Source of the DNA: Polynucleobacter sp. MWH-S4W17
GTDB lineage: Bacteria > Pseudomonadota > Gammaproteobacteria > Burkholderiales > Burkholderiaceae
Reading direction: 5' to 3'
Assembly (NCBI RefSeq): GCF_018687535.1
Contig: NZ_CP061295.1
Coordinates: forward strand, 992,001 to 1,056,000
Length of the DNA stretch: 64,000 bases
The notes under the pieces: generated by a model
Told to the model about the DNA's origin: nothing
Databases searched by the model: none
Seen by the model: only the letters and a program-made list of their open reading frames with translations
Shown: positions 27,927 through 36,600 of the stretch, in pieces
Layout: every line of letters starts with the position of its first letter
How positions within the stretch are numbered: position 1 is the first letter of the stretch
Position numbers and translations under genes: made by a program

Positions 27927-28763
27927 TTAGAGCATGAGGTTACCTGATACCCAGATTCTTAAGTAGCGCAGCTCCCCAATCCAATGCCACTGCAGGGCCT
28001 TCCAGCGAATTGACACACTCTCCGTCCCCTGCCTATTACCTGTTCCCACCAAGAACTCTACATAGACACGACAAAGCCTTCTCATGTGATTACTGCGTTG
28101 ATTGCGGCCAAAGCGCTCCCAGTCTTGCATGTATTCCAGTAAGTAATTGACCTCCTGTTGATTAAATGCAGGCCTAATTTCTGCCCTATCGGCAGCGACC
28201 TCCAATAAGGGAATGGTTCGATGTCGATGGATTAAGCCCTGATCCCTAGCCCTTTCAATTACTCGCTTGTAGAGCCCAGCATGGCGCCTTTGAGTATAGG
28301 TCTTGGGATTCTTGCCCATCTGGGATATTCGCCAGGCTACATAGTCATCCACTACTTCCTGGGTAATGTCATTGATTTGATAAGCACCAAAGAACGGGAT
28401 CAGGTACTTGGTAAAGATATGAATGTAGTCCGCATGAGTACGTTTATTAGGATTGGCTTGAACTACTCGGGCAGCTGCAGCCAGCTCTTGCGTGGCTAGT
28501 TGACGAAAGGTACGGGTCTTAATGGCTAGATCACCGACTAGCTTGACCTTGACTGTTTCATAAATGGAAATAGCTTGGGTAGTGGCTTCGGCCACCTGAT
28601 CTGATCCAGTGCTAGCGGAATGCCAAGCGCCAGTAGACAGCTTAAAACGGCATTGCCATTGGTGACTATTGGGTCTTTTATAGAGGGTAACGGCACCATC
28701 AAGCAGTTTGATGGGCTCTTCATCAGTGGTGGCGGTGGAAAATAATAGCGATAAATTATTCAT
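27927..28763 (-). pseudogene. Tyrosine recombinase/integrase, 3'-truncated
   Basis: An N-terminal arm-like segment (about residues 18-60), a core-binding SAM-like domain (about 75-165), and the first part of a phage-integrase catalytic domain with the first catalytic Arg in VGTGNRQGTES. The frame continues to RYLRIWVSG and stops four codons later. The catalytic domain lacks its H-x-x-R box and the nucleophile Tyr, roughly the last 100 or more residues, so the protein should be inactive. I take the ATG at 28763. It lies at the left end of the autotransporter island and is a likely relic of how that region was acquired. Confidence 0.8.
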
Positions 28764-28776
28764 AACAAGCGTCACT

Positions 28777-28793
28777 TAACAAGACACTTGTTA
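28777..28793. promoter_or_regulatory. Inverted repeat upstream of the integrase relic
   Basis: TAACAAG-aca-CTTGTTA, a perfect 7-bp inverted repeat 13 bases before the integrase start. It could be an operator or a recombinase arm site. Confidence 0.35.
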
Positions 28794-28890
28794 GCTTAAT
28801 TTCAGATTTAGGCTTGGGCGACCTAATTATTTACTGTTGGTTGCGCCTGACATTACAGGATCAGGGCTGCGATGGGCTGGTGTTGACTGC

Positions 28891-28938
28891 AAAGCAGTCA
28901 GTCACCCTACTTGCTAATGGCTAGCTCAAAACGACCCA
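28891..28938. repeat. Direct repeat A
   Basis: A 48-base block that matches 33343-33390 at 46 positions. It contains CACCCTACTTGCTAATGGCT and lies downstream of the first autotransporter, as copy B lies downstream of the second. Just before it, TGACTGC-aaa-GCAGTCA forms a hairpin (28884-28900). Confidence 0.85.
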
Positions 28939-28960
28939 TAGCAGTTGTTCGCTAGGCAAA

Positions 28961-28982
28961 AGAAAACCTGCCGCAGCAGGTC
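28961..28982 (-). terminator. Terminator of autotransporter 1
   Basis: ACCTGC (28966-28971) and GCAGGT (28976-28981) with a four-base loop, followed on the minus strand by TTTTCTTTT. It lies 33 bases after the autotransporter stop. Confidence 0.8.
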
Positions 28983-29014
28983 TCTTTTTTAAGCCATTTC
29001 TAACTGAACCGTTA

Positions 29015-32000
29015 TTACAAACCAACCGTATACGTCGCCATCACAGTCGTTGTTTGAACGGCTTGGTATGGCTCTTGCCTATAAATGCCAGTAATACCTA
29101 AACGCTGATTCTTCTCAACATCATAGTAAGCACCTACAGTAGCCGTTGGTCTTGTCTTCACTGGATTGGCATTGAAGTTAATTGGTGTCAGACCACTCAC
29201 ACCTGTAGCCGAGTAAGTACCATTATTAGTATTGGTATCAGTCTCAACACCAGCACTTGCAAATACTGTAGCCGCTGGAATGATCTTGTATGAAGTCCCC
29301 ACACCAACCAATGCAGTAGTAGCGTTTGTATTGATCGCTGAATAGGTCAACGGCGCTGTTATTGATGATGAAGCTGTCTCGGTATAGCCATTCATATTAT
29401 TTTGGGCGTACCGCACCCCGATGTATGGAGAAACGATGACATTCTCAACAATGCCAAAGCCATATTTCGCAGTAACTTGTGCGCCTTGGCTATTGATGGG
29501 AGCGCCACCATTGCCTGCCTCTGAAGCGGTTGAACCTGAACCAACCACGGAGCGTGTAACGGTAGCATTCTTTTGACCATATGCAGCAGATACTTTAACT
29601 TCAGCACCGGTACCATCCAATCTTTCATTCCAAGCACCAAACAACCCAACGAGTGGAGTGTTATTGCCTAAATTAACCGTTGAGCCAGCATTGTTCATTG
29701 ATAGATTCTGGTCTGCATAAGCGCCAATTCGATAGTTTGGATGCGGACGATAAGCTGCAATTAACAAGGCGCTGGTGTTATTCAAACCGTTAGATGCTGA
29801 ATAAGCTGTGTTACGCCCGCCTGCGCTCACACAGACATTATTCTCACCAAACTCATTACAGTCGTAGGTAAAGCTATTGGTCAAGGTGGTGTTTAAGATC
29901 GTGACCACACCTTGAACGGCTTGGACTGTGTTGGACAAAGACTGCTGGGTATTTACTGTTGAAGGGCCAGCCGGAGTTGGGGGTGGTGTTGGTGTTGGCG
30001 TTGTTGATAACTCTAGATCCCAAGAACCGGTTGTTGCGTTTTCAATTAATTTATATGTAAATCCATTTGAAACGCCAACTATCGTTACGCCCGGGGTCCA
30101 TGAACCGCTACCGCCGTAAAGATATGACGGCGCTATCCCTGTTAATACATTTGAATATCTTCCTACCGTAGAGACATAGCTTGGATTTAAGTACACACCA
30201 AACTTCATGATTGGCGTAGAAGATGAGATGCTTGAAGCAGACAGCGATGAGGAAGTAGATCGATTAAATACACCAAAATAATTATTAGGTAAATTTCCTT
30301 GGATTCGAATTGCTCCGCTAATGCCTCGATCTTGGCCATTATTTAAAGTAGTTATGGCACCTCCCGAATTGACAATATTCCCTATAACGCCGTTATTTAC
30401 GCTGGTAATTATGCCAATTAAACCATCGTTCACAATCGTGGTAATTGAAGCGCCAGTGGTAGTTATTAATCCTATACCGGGCTGGGAACCATTCATCGTC
30501 GAATGGTTTGTAATATTGTTAACAATTCCGCCACTACTATTTTCTATAGCACCAATACTGCCGCCGCCATTGTTTATGATTTGACCTATATTTGCACTAC
30601 CGTTATTGGTAATTGAATCAATGGTTCCGCCACTACTATTTTCTATAGCACCAATATTTCCACCAATGGTATTGATCACGCCACCAGTAATTGACCCAGA
30701 ATTTGTTATGGAGACAATTCCGCTGGGACTACTTGAATTGTAAATAGCGCCATATGTTCCTGAACCCGTTATAGATCCAGAGTTAGCAATCCCAGTTATT
30801 GCTCCATCAGCGTTTAATATGCCTCCTGAGATTGATCCCGAATTATCAATGGAGCCAATACTTGCAGTTTCATTATTGCCCCATTGAACAATCCCGCCAG
30901 TTATAGATCCTTGGTTAACGATTGTACCGATCGTACCGCCGTTACTATTATTGATAGCCCCGCCACCAAACTGATTACGTCCCAACGATGAAATTGAGCT
31001 TCCTGATATTGTGCCGCCAATATTTACTATTGAGATAATCGCTGCAAAATTGGAATTTGCAATTCCGCCAGCAATAAGTCCCTGACTGAAGATGGTATTA
31101 ATTGTGCTACTAGGGCCTATATTATTAATTGCACCGCCAAGAACGTCAGTTCCGTTAAACGTAATTTGATTTCCATTAATTGATCCTGTATTACCATTAA
31201 CTATAGAGTCAATGCTTGCAGCACCAGAGTTATTAATGCCTCCATTGATGGTTCCAGTGTTATAGATACCACTTGAACCACTAGCTCCTGAGGCAAGAAT
31301 TTGCGCGCCGCCTTCATTTAAAATTCCATCATTAATGGTGCCGGCATTTGATATGCCATAAATCATCGCATCAATACCGCCAGTGTTTCGAATACCCTTA
31401 ATCGAGTTGCCCCCGCTTATAGTCCCACTATTAACAATTCCATAGTCAACTGCAGAATCATTAATAATGCCTCCATCATTAATGATGCCGCCAGTTATAG
31501 TGCCAGTAGTGTTATTTATTAATGAATCGATTAGAGGTCCAGAAGTACCCCACAATACTATGCCACCTTTAATTGGTCCGGAATTTTCGAGCAAACTGAT
31601 ATAGCCTTGATTACTTATGGCACCTCCCGAATAGTTACCCGAGCCATCCCGCACAATAGGAGCTCCATATATTGAACCAGTGCTTGTATTTGTAATCACG
31701 CCACTTGGCTGATTTAAAAAATTTATTCCAATACTTGTTGTCCCATCAATCCCGATGCTTCCGCCATTGGTTAACGTCCCTATAGTCCCCAATGAATTAA
31801 CTTGCAAGGCAGATGAATTGCTATCTGCTGTAATTACTGACCCTATACTTACTTGAAGATTCCCTGAATTCCACTCAGCATCTACGCAAGGAGAATTTAT
31901 AATTACACCACCACTGATACTGCAAGTAACTGCCGAGGCTTGAACCTGATAAATAACTAATGTCACAAAAAATACCAAGAAGTGAATGGCAATTTTTCTA

Positions 32001-32029
32001 GTAATTAAATATTGGTGCTGAAAAAACAT
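29015..32029 (-). CDS. Autotransporter 1 (type V secretion, repeat-rich passenger)
   Basis: A 1004-residue protein. The N-terminus carries a long hydrophobic signal segment (about residues 12-33). The passenger (about 35-690) is built from many short repeats rich in Asn, Gly, Ser and Ile (for example NSGSITGG, SIGAIENSSGG), which should fold as a beta-helix. A Pro/Thr hinge (TPTPTPPPTPAGP, near 685) leads to a linker with a Cys pair (YDCNEFGENNVC) and a C-terminal autotransporter barrel of about 270 residues. There is no protease, lipase or known adhesin motif. It should be displayed on the surface, possibly as an adhesin. The barrel is a close paralogue of the one at 33458-36460. Confidence 0.87.
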   Translation of the reverse strand: MFFQHQYLITRKIAIHFLVFFVTLVIYQVQASAVTCSISGGVIINSPCVDAEWNSGNLQVSIGSVITADSNSSALQVNSLGTIGTLTNGGSIGIDGTTSIGINFLNQPSGVITNTSTGSIYGAPIVRDGSGNYSGGAISNQGYISLLENSGPIKGGIVLWGTSGPLIDSLINNTTGTITGGIINDGGIINDSAVDYGIVNSGTISGGNSIKGIRNTGGIDAMIYGISNAGTINDGILNEGGAQILASGASGSSGIYNTGTINGGINNSGAASIDSIVNGNTGSINGNQITFNGTDVLGGAINNIGPSSTINTIFSQGLIAGGIANSNFAAIISIVNIGGTISGSSISSLGRNQFGGGAINNSNGGTIGTIVNQGSITGGIVQWGNNETASIGSIDNSGSISGGILNADGAITGIANSGSITGSGTYGAIYNSSSPSGIVSITNSGSITGGVINTIGGNIGAIENSSGGTIDSITNNGSANIGQIINNGGGSIGAIENSSGGIVNNITNHSTMNGSQPGIGLITTTGASITTIVNDGLIGIITSVNNGVIGNIVNSGGAITTLNNGQDRGISGAIRIQGNLPNNYFGVFNRSTSSSLSASSISSSTPIMKFGVYLNPSYVSTVGRYSNVLTGIAPSYLYGGSGSWTPGVTIVGVSNGFTYKLIENATTGSWDLELSTTPTPTPPPTPAGPSTVNTQQSLSNTVQAVQGVVTILNTTLTNSFTYDCNEFGENNVCVSAGGRNTAYSASNGLNNTSALLIAAYRPHPNYRIGAYADQNLSMNNAGSTVNLGNNTPLVGLFGAWNERLDGTGAEVKVSAAYGQKNATVTRSVVGSGSTASEAGNGGAPINSQGAQVTAKYGFGIVENVIVSPYIGVRYAQNNMNGYTETASSSITAPLTYSAINTNATTALVGVGTSYKIIPAATVFASAGVETDTNTNNGTYSATGVSGLTPINFNANPVKTRPTATVGAYYDVEKNQRLGITGIYRQEPYQAVQTTTVMATYTVGL

Positions 32030-32088
32030 GGTAGAAGTAAATTGATAGTTGGCATCTCAAATTCTATTTATGCACTCGATATTTCTAT

Positions 32089-32151
32089 CTACGAATTGAA
32101 GCCTTTTTTCTACGAATTGAAGCCTTATTTCTACGAATTAATGCTTTCTGG
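32089..32151. promoter_or_regulatory. Three 21-bp direct repeats (regulator sites, copy 1)
   Basis: CTACGAATTGAAGCCTT starts at 32089 and 32110, and a third copy CTACGAATTAATGCTTT starts at 32131, exactly 21 bases apart, two helical turns. They lie in the 156-base gap between the divergent autotransporter and AraC-type genes. The third starts 55 bases before the regulator ATG. Direct repeats at this spacing are typical AraC-family binding sites. Confidence 0.75.
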
Positions 32152-32185
32152 TTGTATTGTTAAATCCGCTAGCTAGAATGTCGTC

Positions 32186-33172
32186 ATGAAATCAAGATTC
32201 TCTAGCTACAACCTAGATTGGCTAACCAATACCCCTGCGTTTCGTATTGATGCTGACGCTAGTGTTGAGCGAATGCCTATGCCTATTAGCCCAGAACTAG
32301 GCAAAGGATCGATGGAAGTTCAGAGACTCACAATGGGGATGACTTTATTTCACGGGATCCATACGTTTGAGCCTGCTGCAAAGGGAGCGCTTGTTCCACT
32401 CACGGCATTTACCTCCGACTTTCCAGAACCCACATTGAGCGTACAAGTTGCAACGCATGGTCAGTTTGCTCATCACGAGCAATTTCCCAAGGTCAACTTA
32501 ATATTTAATCATGGCAATGACTTGTTTAGATACGGCGACAAGGTGGATACTCAATCCTATCTTGATGGGTCAAACGATAGTGAGATGACGGCCATGTTCA
32601 TCGGTCGCTCTGTGCTTGATTCAATTCTTAGCGAAGAGTCTAGTGAAACGCTTTTGAAATGGCTTGGGTTAACACCTGCACCACAGGCCTTAGTCAAAAC
32701 ATGCCCAATCTTCATCTCCAACCTATTGCGCAGCACTCATACAAACAAAATGCATGGAGAAGCCAAAAAGCTATTCTCCCAAGCAAAGGTTGTTGAGTAT
32801 TTAAGCGCTTTATTGGTTCATTCCAATGCTGAGCCCAGCAAAACATCAGTAAATCAAAAACGACGAGTAATAGTAAGAGGTTTACATCAATATCTATTGG
32901 GTTTAGAAGGCGCCCTACCTACCCTGAGCGAGCTTTCAAAACAGCATGGAATATCGGTCCGTCTTCTGAATGCTGAATTTGTTAAAGAGTATGGTGAATC
33001 AATTTATTCATTTGTAGTGAATCATCGCCTCAATCAAGCTCACATGGTCCTTGAAACCACAAACTTACAGATGAAAGTTCTAGCTGATAACTTGGGCTAT
33101 TCTCACGTGAATCACTTCATCACCGCTTTTAAGAATAAGTTTGGTTATTCACCCGGAACATTGCGCAAGTAG
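32186..33172 (+). CDS. AraC-family regulator 1
   Basis: A 328-residue transcription factor. The C-terminal 90 residues carry the AraC double helix-turn-helix (LSELSKQHGISVRLLNAEFV, then LADNLGYSHVNHFITAFKNK and FGYSPGTLRK). The N-terminal 220 residues form a sensor-like domain with no recognised ligand motif. It is divergent from autotransporter 1 and paralogous to the regulator at 36601-37602. It probably binds the three 21-bp repeats and controls the autotransporter, its own gene, or both. Confidence 0.88.
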   Translation: MKSRFSSYNLDWLTNTPAFRIDADASVERMPMPISPELGKGSMEVQRLTMGMTLFHGIHTFEPAAKGALVPLTAFTSDFPEPTLSVQVATHGQFAHHEQFPKVNLIFNHGNDLFRYGDKVDTQSYLDGSNDSEMTAMFIGRSVLDSILSEESSETLLKWLGLTPAPQALVKTCPIFISNLLRSTHTNKMHGEAKKLFSQAKVVEYLSALLVHSNAEPSKTSVNQKRRVIVRGLHQYLLGLEGALPTLSELSKQHGISVRLLNAEFVKEYGESIYSFVVNHRLNQAHMVLETTNLQMKVLADNLGYSHVNHFITAFKNKFGYSPGTLRK

Positions 33173-33184
33173 CACGTCCGCTTC

Positions 33185-33320
33185 TGGCCGTTCTTTGCCA
33201 GCCAAATACCCCCAATTACCCTGTTTTTAGCGTCCACAAGGCATCCTATGAGAGCCACCTGACCGTCACGCAACCGGACGCTTCCGAGTTGGGTCAAACC
33301 GATACTAGATCGCCAGGGTC
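33185..33320. repeat. Tail element, copy 1
   Basis: About 136 bases that match 37610-37746, by eye at better than four positions in five (blocks such as GGCCGTTCTTTGCCAGCCAA, CTGACCGTCACG, GGTCAAACCGA). It follows the first regulator as copy 2 follows the second. It is probably non-coding: the reading frame open here carries stops in copy 2. Confidence 0.75.
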
Positions 33321-33342
33321 TTGATAGACTGCTGGTAATCAC

Positions 33343-33390
33343 AAAGCAGTCCATCACCCTACTTGCTAATGGCTAGCTCAAAACGACCCA
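33343..33390. repeat. Direct repeat B
   Basis: Second copy of the 48-base block at 28891-28938, two bases different. It marks the joint between the two cassettes and lies downstream of autotransporter 2. Confidence 0.85.
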
Positions 33391-33410
33391 AAGCAGACTT
33401 TCGCAAACAA

Positions 33411-33432
33411 CAAAAAACCCGCCAAAGCGGGT
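33411..33432 (-). terminator. Terminator of autotransporter 2
   Basis: ACCCGC (33417-33422) and GCGGGT (33427-33432) with a four-base loop, followed on the minus strand by six T. It occupies the same place as the terminator in copy 1, though its stem sequence differs. Confidence 0.82.
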
Positions 33433-33457
33433 CTTCTGCAAGGCTGGATAGCGTTAC

Positions 33458-36400
33458 TCATAGGCCGACCGTATATGTTGCCATCACAGTAGTTGTTTGA
33501 ACGGCTTGGAATGGCTCCTGACGATAGATGCCAGTAACCCCTACTCGCTGATTCTTTTCAACATCGTAGTACGCGCCAATAGTGGCTGTTGGTCTAGTCT
33601 TAACCGGATTGGCATTGAAGTTTATTGGTGTCAGGCCAGTCAATCCAGTGGCTGAATATGTGCCGTTCGCCGTGTTGGTATCAGTCTCAACACCAGCACT
33701 TGCAAATAACGTTGCCTTCGGAATAAACCTGTAGCTTGCTCCTAACCCTGCTAATGCAGTTGTAGCATTCGTATTGAGGGCCGAGTATGTAAGTGGTGCC
33801 GTAACTGTTGCGCTAGTACCTTCGGTGTAGCCACCCATATTGTTTTGGGTATAACGAATACCAATGTATGGAGAAACAATCACTGCTGGTAGCGCCGCAA
33901 AACCATACTTAGCCGTCACTTGGGCGCCCTGGCTATTGAGCTGCGAGGATCCTGATCCAGCCTCAGATGTACCTACCACTTGACGATTGATGGTCGTATT
34001 CTTTTGACCATAAGCTGCAGATACTTTGACTTCTGTACCAGTGCCATCAACACGCTCATTCCAAGCACCAAACAGGCCAATTAGCGGCGTGTTATTGCCG
34101 AGGTTAACCGTTGACCCAGCATTGTTTACCGATAGGTTTTGATCAACGTACGCGCCGATACGATAGTTCCGATGTGGGCGATAAGCTGCAATCAATAAAC
34201 CGCTAGTGTTATTCAGTCCGTTTGCTGCTGATACTGCCGTATTACGACCGCCCACTGAGATACAAACCCCGTTAGCGCCAAACTCATTACAGTCGTAAGA
34301 GAAGCTATTTGCTAGAACAGAGTTTTGCAGTGTGTAGATGTTTTGTAATGCTGATGCGGTGTTTACTAAAGATTGCTGGGTGTCAGCTACGTTAGGAGTG
34401 AATATCAAATACACATCATTGGCATCGTAGGCTAATCCGTAACCCAACCTTGTGTAAGAAGACAGGTTGGTTGTTAGATTGCCAAATGAACCTGTGACAC
34501 CGCCATTAGCAGTTAGTAAGGTGTACTTACCCGGAGCATAAGATCCAGAGCTAGCAGTTAGAGATAATCCGCCAGCTAATGACGCTACGCCATTTACGTT
34601 TAATTTTGGTGAATTACTTGGCACTATGCCCATCGACAAAGTACCAGTAGCACCTTGGGTGTAACTAGCAACACTCACGTTGCCAGTCTTACCAGCGATG
34701 TTAAAGGTGCCGTTATTGGTAACACCACTCGATTGAGAAACTGAGCCAGCGCCTGACAGCGCCAAAGTGGCACCATTATTAATTGTGGTTGATCCGGTAT
34801 AAGTGTTTTCACCAGAGAACGTTACGGAGCCGCCGCTACCACTATTGGTGATAGTAATCGAACCTGGAGAGCCAGCAGAGGCATTTGAAATCATGCCAGT
34901 AAAGTTTGATGCGACACTATTTTGATCGATCACGCCATTATTGCCATTAACAGTAAAGTTATTTGCAATATTGCCAGTCGAAGAGACTTGCAATGTGCCG
35001 CCATCAAAGACAGGATTGACTGTCGTGCCAAGATTGGAAGACTGATAGATAGTTCCAGCCCCAGTAATATTGGTTGCAACTGGTGGCGGAGGTGCGAGTG
35101 CAGCAACCACCAAATTCCAAGTTGTAGAGTTCGCACCAGCGATTAACTCCCACTTGTATGAGCTATTGAAGTTAGTCCAGGTATTGAAGATGGAGGAGTA
35201 ATTTGTAATTCCAAGGCTATCTACACCCAACAGAACACCAGAATAAGTGTTCGCTGACAAAGTGGATAAAGAGGACACACCAAATGTAGTGGATCCAGTA
35301 ATTCCAAGCCCTGCATCTAACGTTCCAAAACCAGTGGGGGTAATGATAATGTTGTAATTCGTTGGCATTACCCCGAAGTACTTAAGCCCACTTTGTGCGT
35401 TGTTCAGCGTTCCAATCGATGCACTACTTAAGCCATTATTGTTATTAATTCCACCTAGAGAACCAGTGAGAGCGCCCCAGTTCGTGATCTGATCAATTCT
35501 TGCTGCTGCAGGGCCATTATTATGGTTATAGATAGCAAAGTCAGCCCCGGAGATTGTTCCGCTATTAACAATCGATTTAATCGTGCTACCTTCATTTTCA
35601 ATACCATAGCCTGTCACACTAGTGATTTGGCCACCAACAGCATTACTAATGCCAACAGTACTAACAGTGCCAATTGTCCCTCCAGCTCCGTTATAAATTC
35701 CCCATGCACCTGAAATCGTTCCCGCGTTTGAAATCCCTCCAATTGAGCCGCCGTCGTTGTAAATACCATATCCGCCACCAGAACCGGTAATTGAAGCGCC
35801 ACTAGAATTGTTTATCGATGTAATGGATGCAGAGCTATTAATACCGGAGCCTGCAAAAGAGCCGCCAGCAATCAAACCGCCGCTAAAGTTGTTTATCGAT
35901 GTAATGGGTCCGCTAGAATTGATTGCGTCGTAAAACTGCGATTGGACTGTATTGTAATTATTAATTACTCCTATAGTTCCGCCAATGTTCTGGATACTGT
36001 ACAGATTGGCCGCAATAGTTCCATAGTTATTGAGAGTGGTAATTTCACTTCCGGAATAAAGGGAAATTCCGGTGCCAGAATATGAAGTAGTTGCAGGATC
36101 AAAACCAATATAGGCTGTAGCTAGGGAACTTGATCCATTATTTAGGGTAGAAATTTTTGCGTTACTACCAGCATATAGCTCTACACCAATACCGGCACCA
36201 AAAATTATTCCTAAATTGGTGAATGACGTTAATTGAGTTGGGTTGCTGAACTTAAAGCCATCACTGGTAGTGACTACAGTACTATTTACATCAAAGGTAG
36301 TTGCATTTGTAACTGGAATGCAATCCGTAACCTCTGGAGTATTAATTGCATACTGCGTTCCCCCTGCGACTGTAGGTGTGAGGCAACTTGCGACTGCATG

Positions 36401-36460
36401 CCCTGATAGATGCAACGAAATAAGCACTAAAAACGAAGTAACAGATAACTTAAATTTCAC
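33458..36460 (-). CDS. Autotransporter 2 (type V secretion, different passenger)
   Basis: A 1000-residue protein starting with GTG. The signal peptide ends near AVAS (residue 24). The first passenger part (about 60-360) has NSG/NNSGG-type repeats; the second (about 460-680) contains an autotransporter-associated beta-strand region (FSGENTYTGSTTINNGATLA). A linker with a Cys pair (YDCNEFGANGVC) and a C-terminal barrel follow, nearly the same as in autotransporter 1. The passenger is largely unrelated in detail to that of copy 1. Probably a surface adhesin or matrix protein; no catalytic motif is seen. Confidence 0.87.
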   Translation of the reverse strand: MKFKLSVTSFLVLISLHLSGHAVASCLTPTVAGGTQYAINTPEVTDCIPVTNATTFDVNSTVVTTSDGFKFSNPTQLTSFTNLGIIFGAGIGVELYAGSNAKISTLNNGSSSLATAYIGFDPATTSYSGTGISLYSGSEITTLNNYGTIAANLYSIQNIGGTIGVINNYNTVQSQFYDAINSSGPITSINNFSGGLIAGGSFAGSGINSSASITSINNSSGASITGSGGGYGIYNDGGSIGGISNAGTISGAWGIYNGAGGTIGTVSTVGISNAVGGQITSVTGYGIENEGSTIKSIVNSGTISGADFAIYNHNNGPAAARIDQITNWGALTGSLGGINNNNGLSSASIGTLNNAQSGLKYFGVMPTNYNIIITPTGFGTLDAGLGITGSTTFGVSSLSTLSANTYSGVLLGVDSLGITNYSSIFNTWTNFNSSYKWELIAGANSTTWNLVVAALAPPPPVATNITGAGTIYQSSNLGTTVNPVFDGGTLQVSSTGNIANNFTVNGNNGVIDQNSVASNFTGMISNASAGSPGSITITNSGSGGSVTFSGENTYTGSTTINNGATLALSGAGSVSQSSGVTNNGTFNIAGKTGNVSVASYTQGATGTLSMGIVPSNSPKLNVNGVASLAGGLSLTASSGSYAPGKYTLLTANGGVTGSFGNLTTNLSSYTRLGYGLAYDANDVYLIFTPNVADTQQSLVNTASALQNIYTLQNSVLANSFSYDCNEFGANGVCISVGGRNTAVSAANGLNNTSGLLIAAYRPHRNYRIGAYVDQNLSVNNAGSTVNLGNNTPLIGLFGAWNERVDGTGTEVKVSAAYGQKNTTINRQVVGTSEAGSGSSQLNSQGAQVTAKYGFAALPAVIVSPYIGIRYTQNNMGGYTEGTSATVTAPLTYSALNTNATTALAGLGASYRFIPKATLFASAGVETDTNTANGTYSATGLTGLTPINFNANPVKTRPTATIGAYYDVEKNQRVGVTGIYRQEPFQAVQTTTVMATYTVGL

Positions 36461-36525
36461 TCTCTTAACCCTTATAAATATAGGGTTTAACTTTAGAGAA
36501 ATTCACTCTTCTTCTGTTTTATTTT

Positions 36526-36567
36526 TTACATGAATTGTGCCCAAAATTACATGTAATCCTGCTATTT
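36526..36567. promoter_or_regulatory. Two 21-bp-spaced direct repeats (regulator sites, copy 2)
   Basis: TTACATG at 36526 and 36547, exactly 21 bases apart, in the gap between the divergent pair. The second starts 54 bases before the regulator ATG, matching 55 in copy 1. The first reads TTACATGAATTGTGCC; it shares TAC..GAATTG..GCC with the copy 1 repeat. The second contains the palindrome ATTACATGTAAT. Confidence 0.6.
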
Positions 36568-36600
36568 ACCTTGGGTATTTGTTGTGTGTAATATCTACTC

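Larger units (their letters stand above)
28891..33342. repeat. Tandem cassette copy 1 (autotransporter + AraC regulator)
   Basis: First copy of a duplicated block of about 4.45 kb. It runs from direct repeat A through a minus-strand autotransporter, a divergent plus-strand AraC-type regulator and a tail element, up to the start of direct repeat B. Copy 2 has the same order and orientation. Homology is clear in the barrel, the regulators, the tail and the direct repeat, but is lost in the passenger region. Confidence 0.8.

Noticed and set aside
29900-32000. Possible CRISPR-like array because of many short repeats
   Set aside because: The repeats are inexact, irregularly spaced and keep a single open reading frame; they encode beta-helix units of an autotransporter passenger.
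33145-33357. 70-codon minus-strand open frame spanning the tail element and direct repeat
   Set aside because: The matching region after the second regulator has in-frame stops, and the frame runs into the end of the regulator gene; more likely non-coding repeat.
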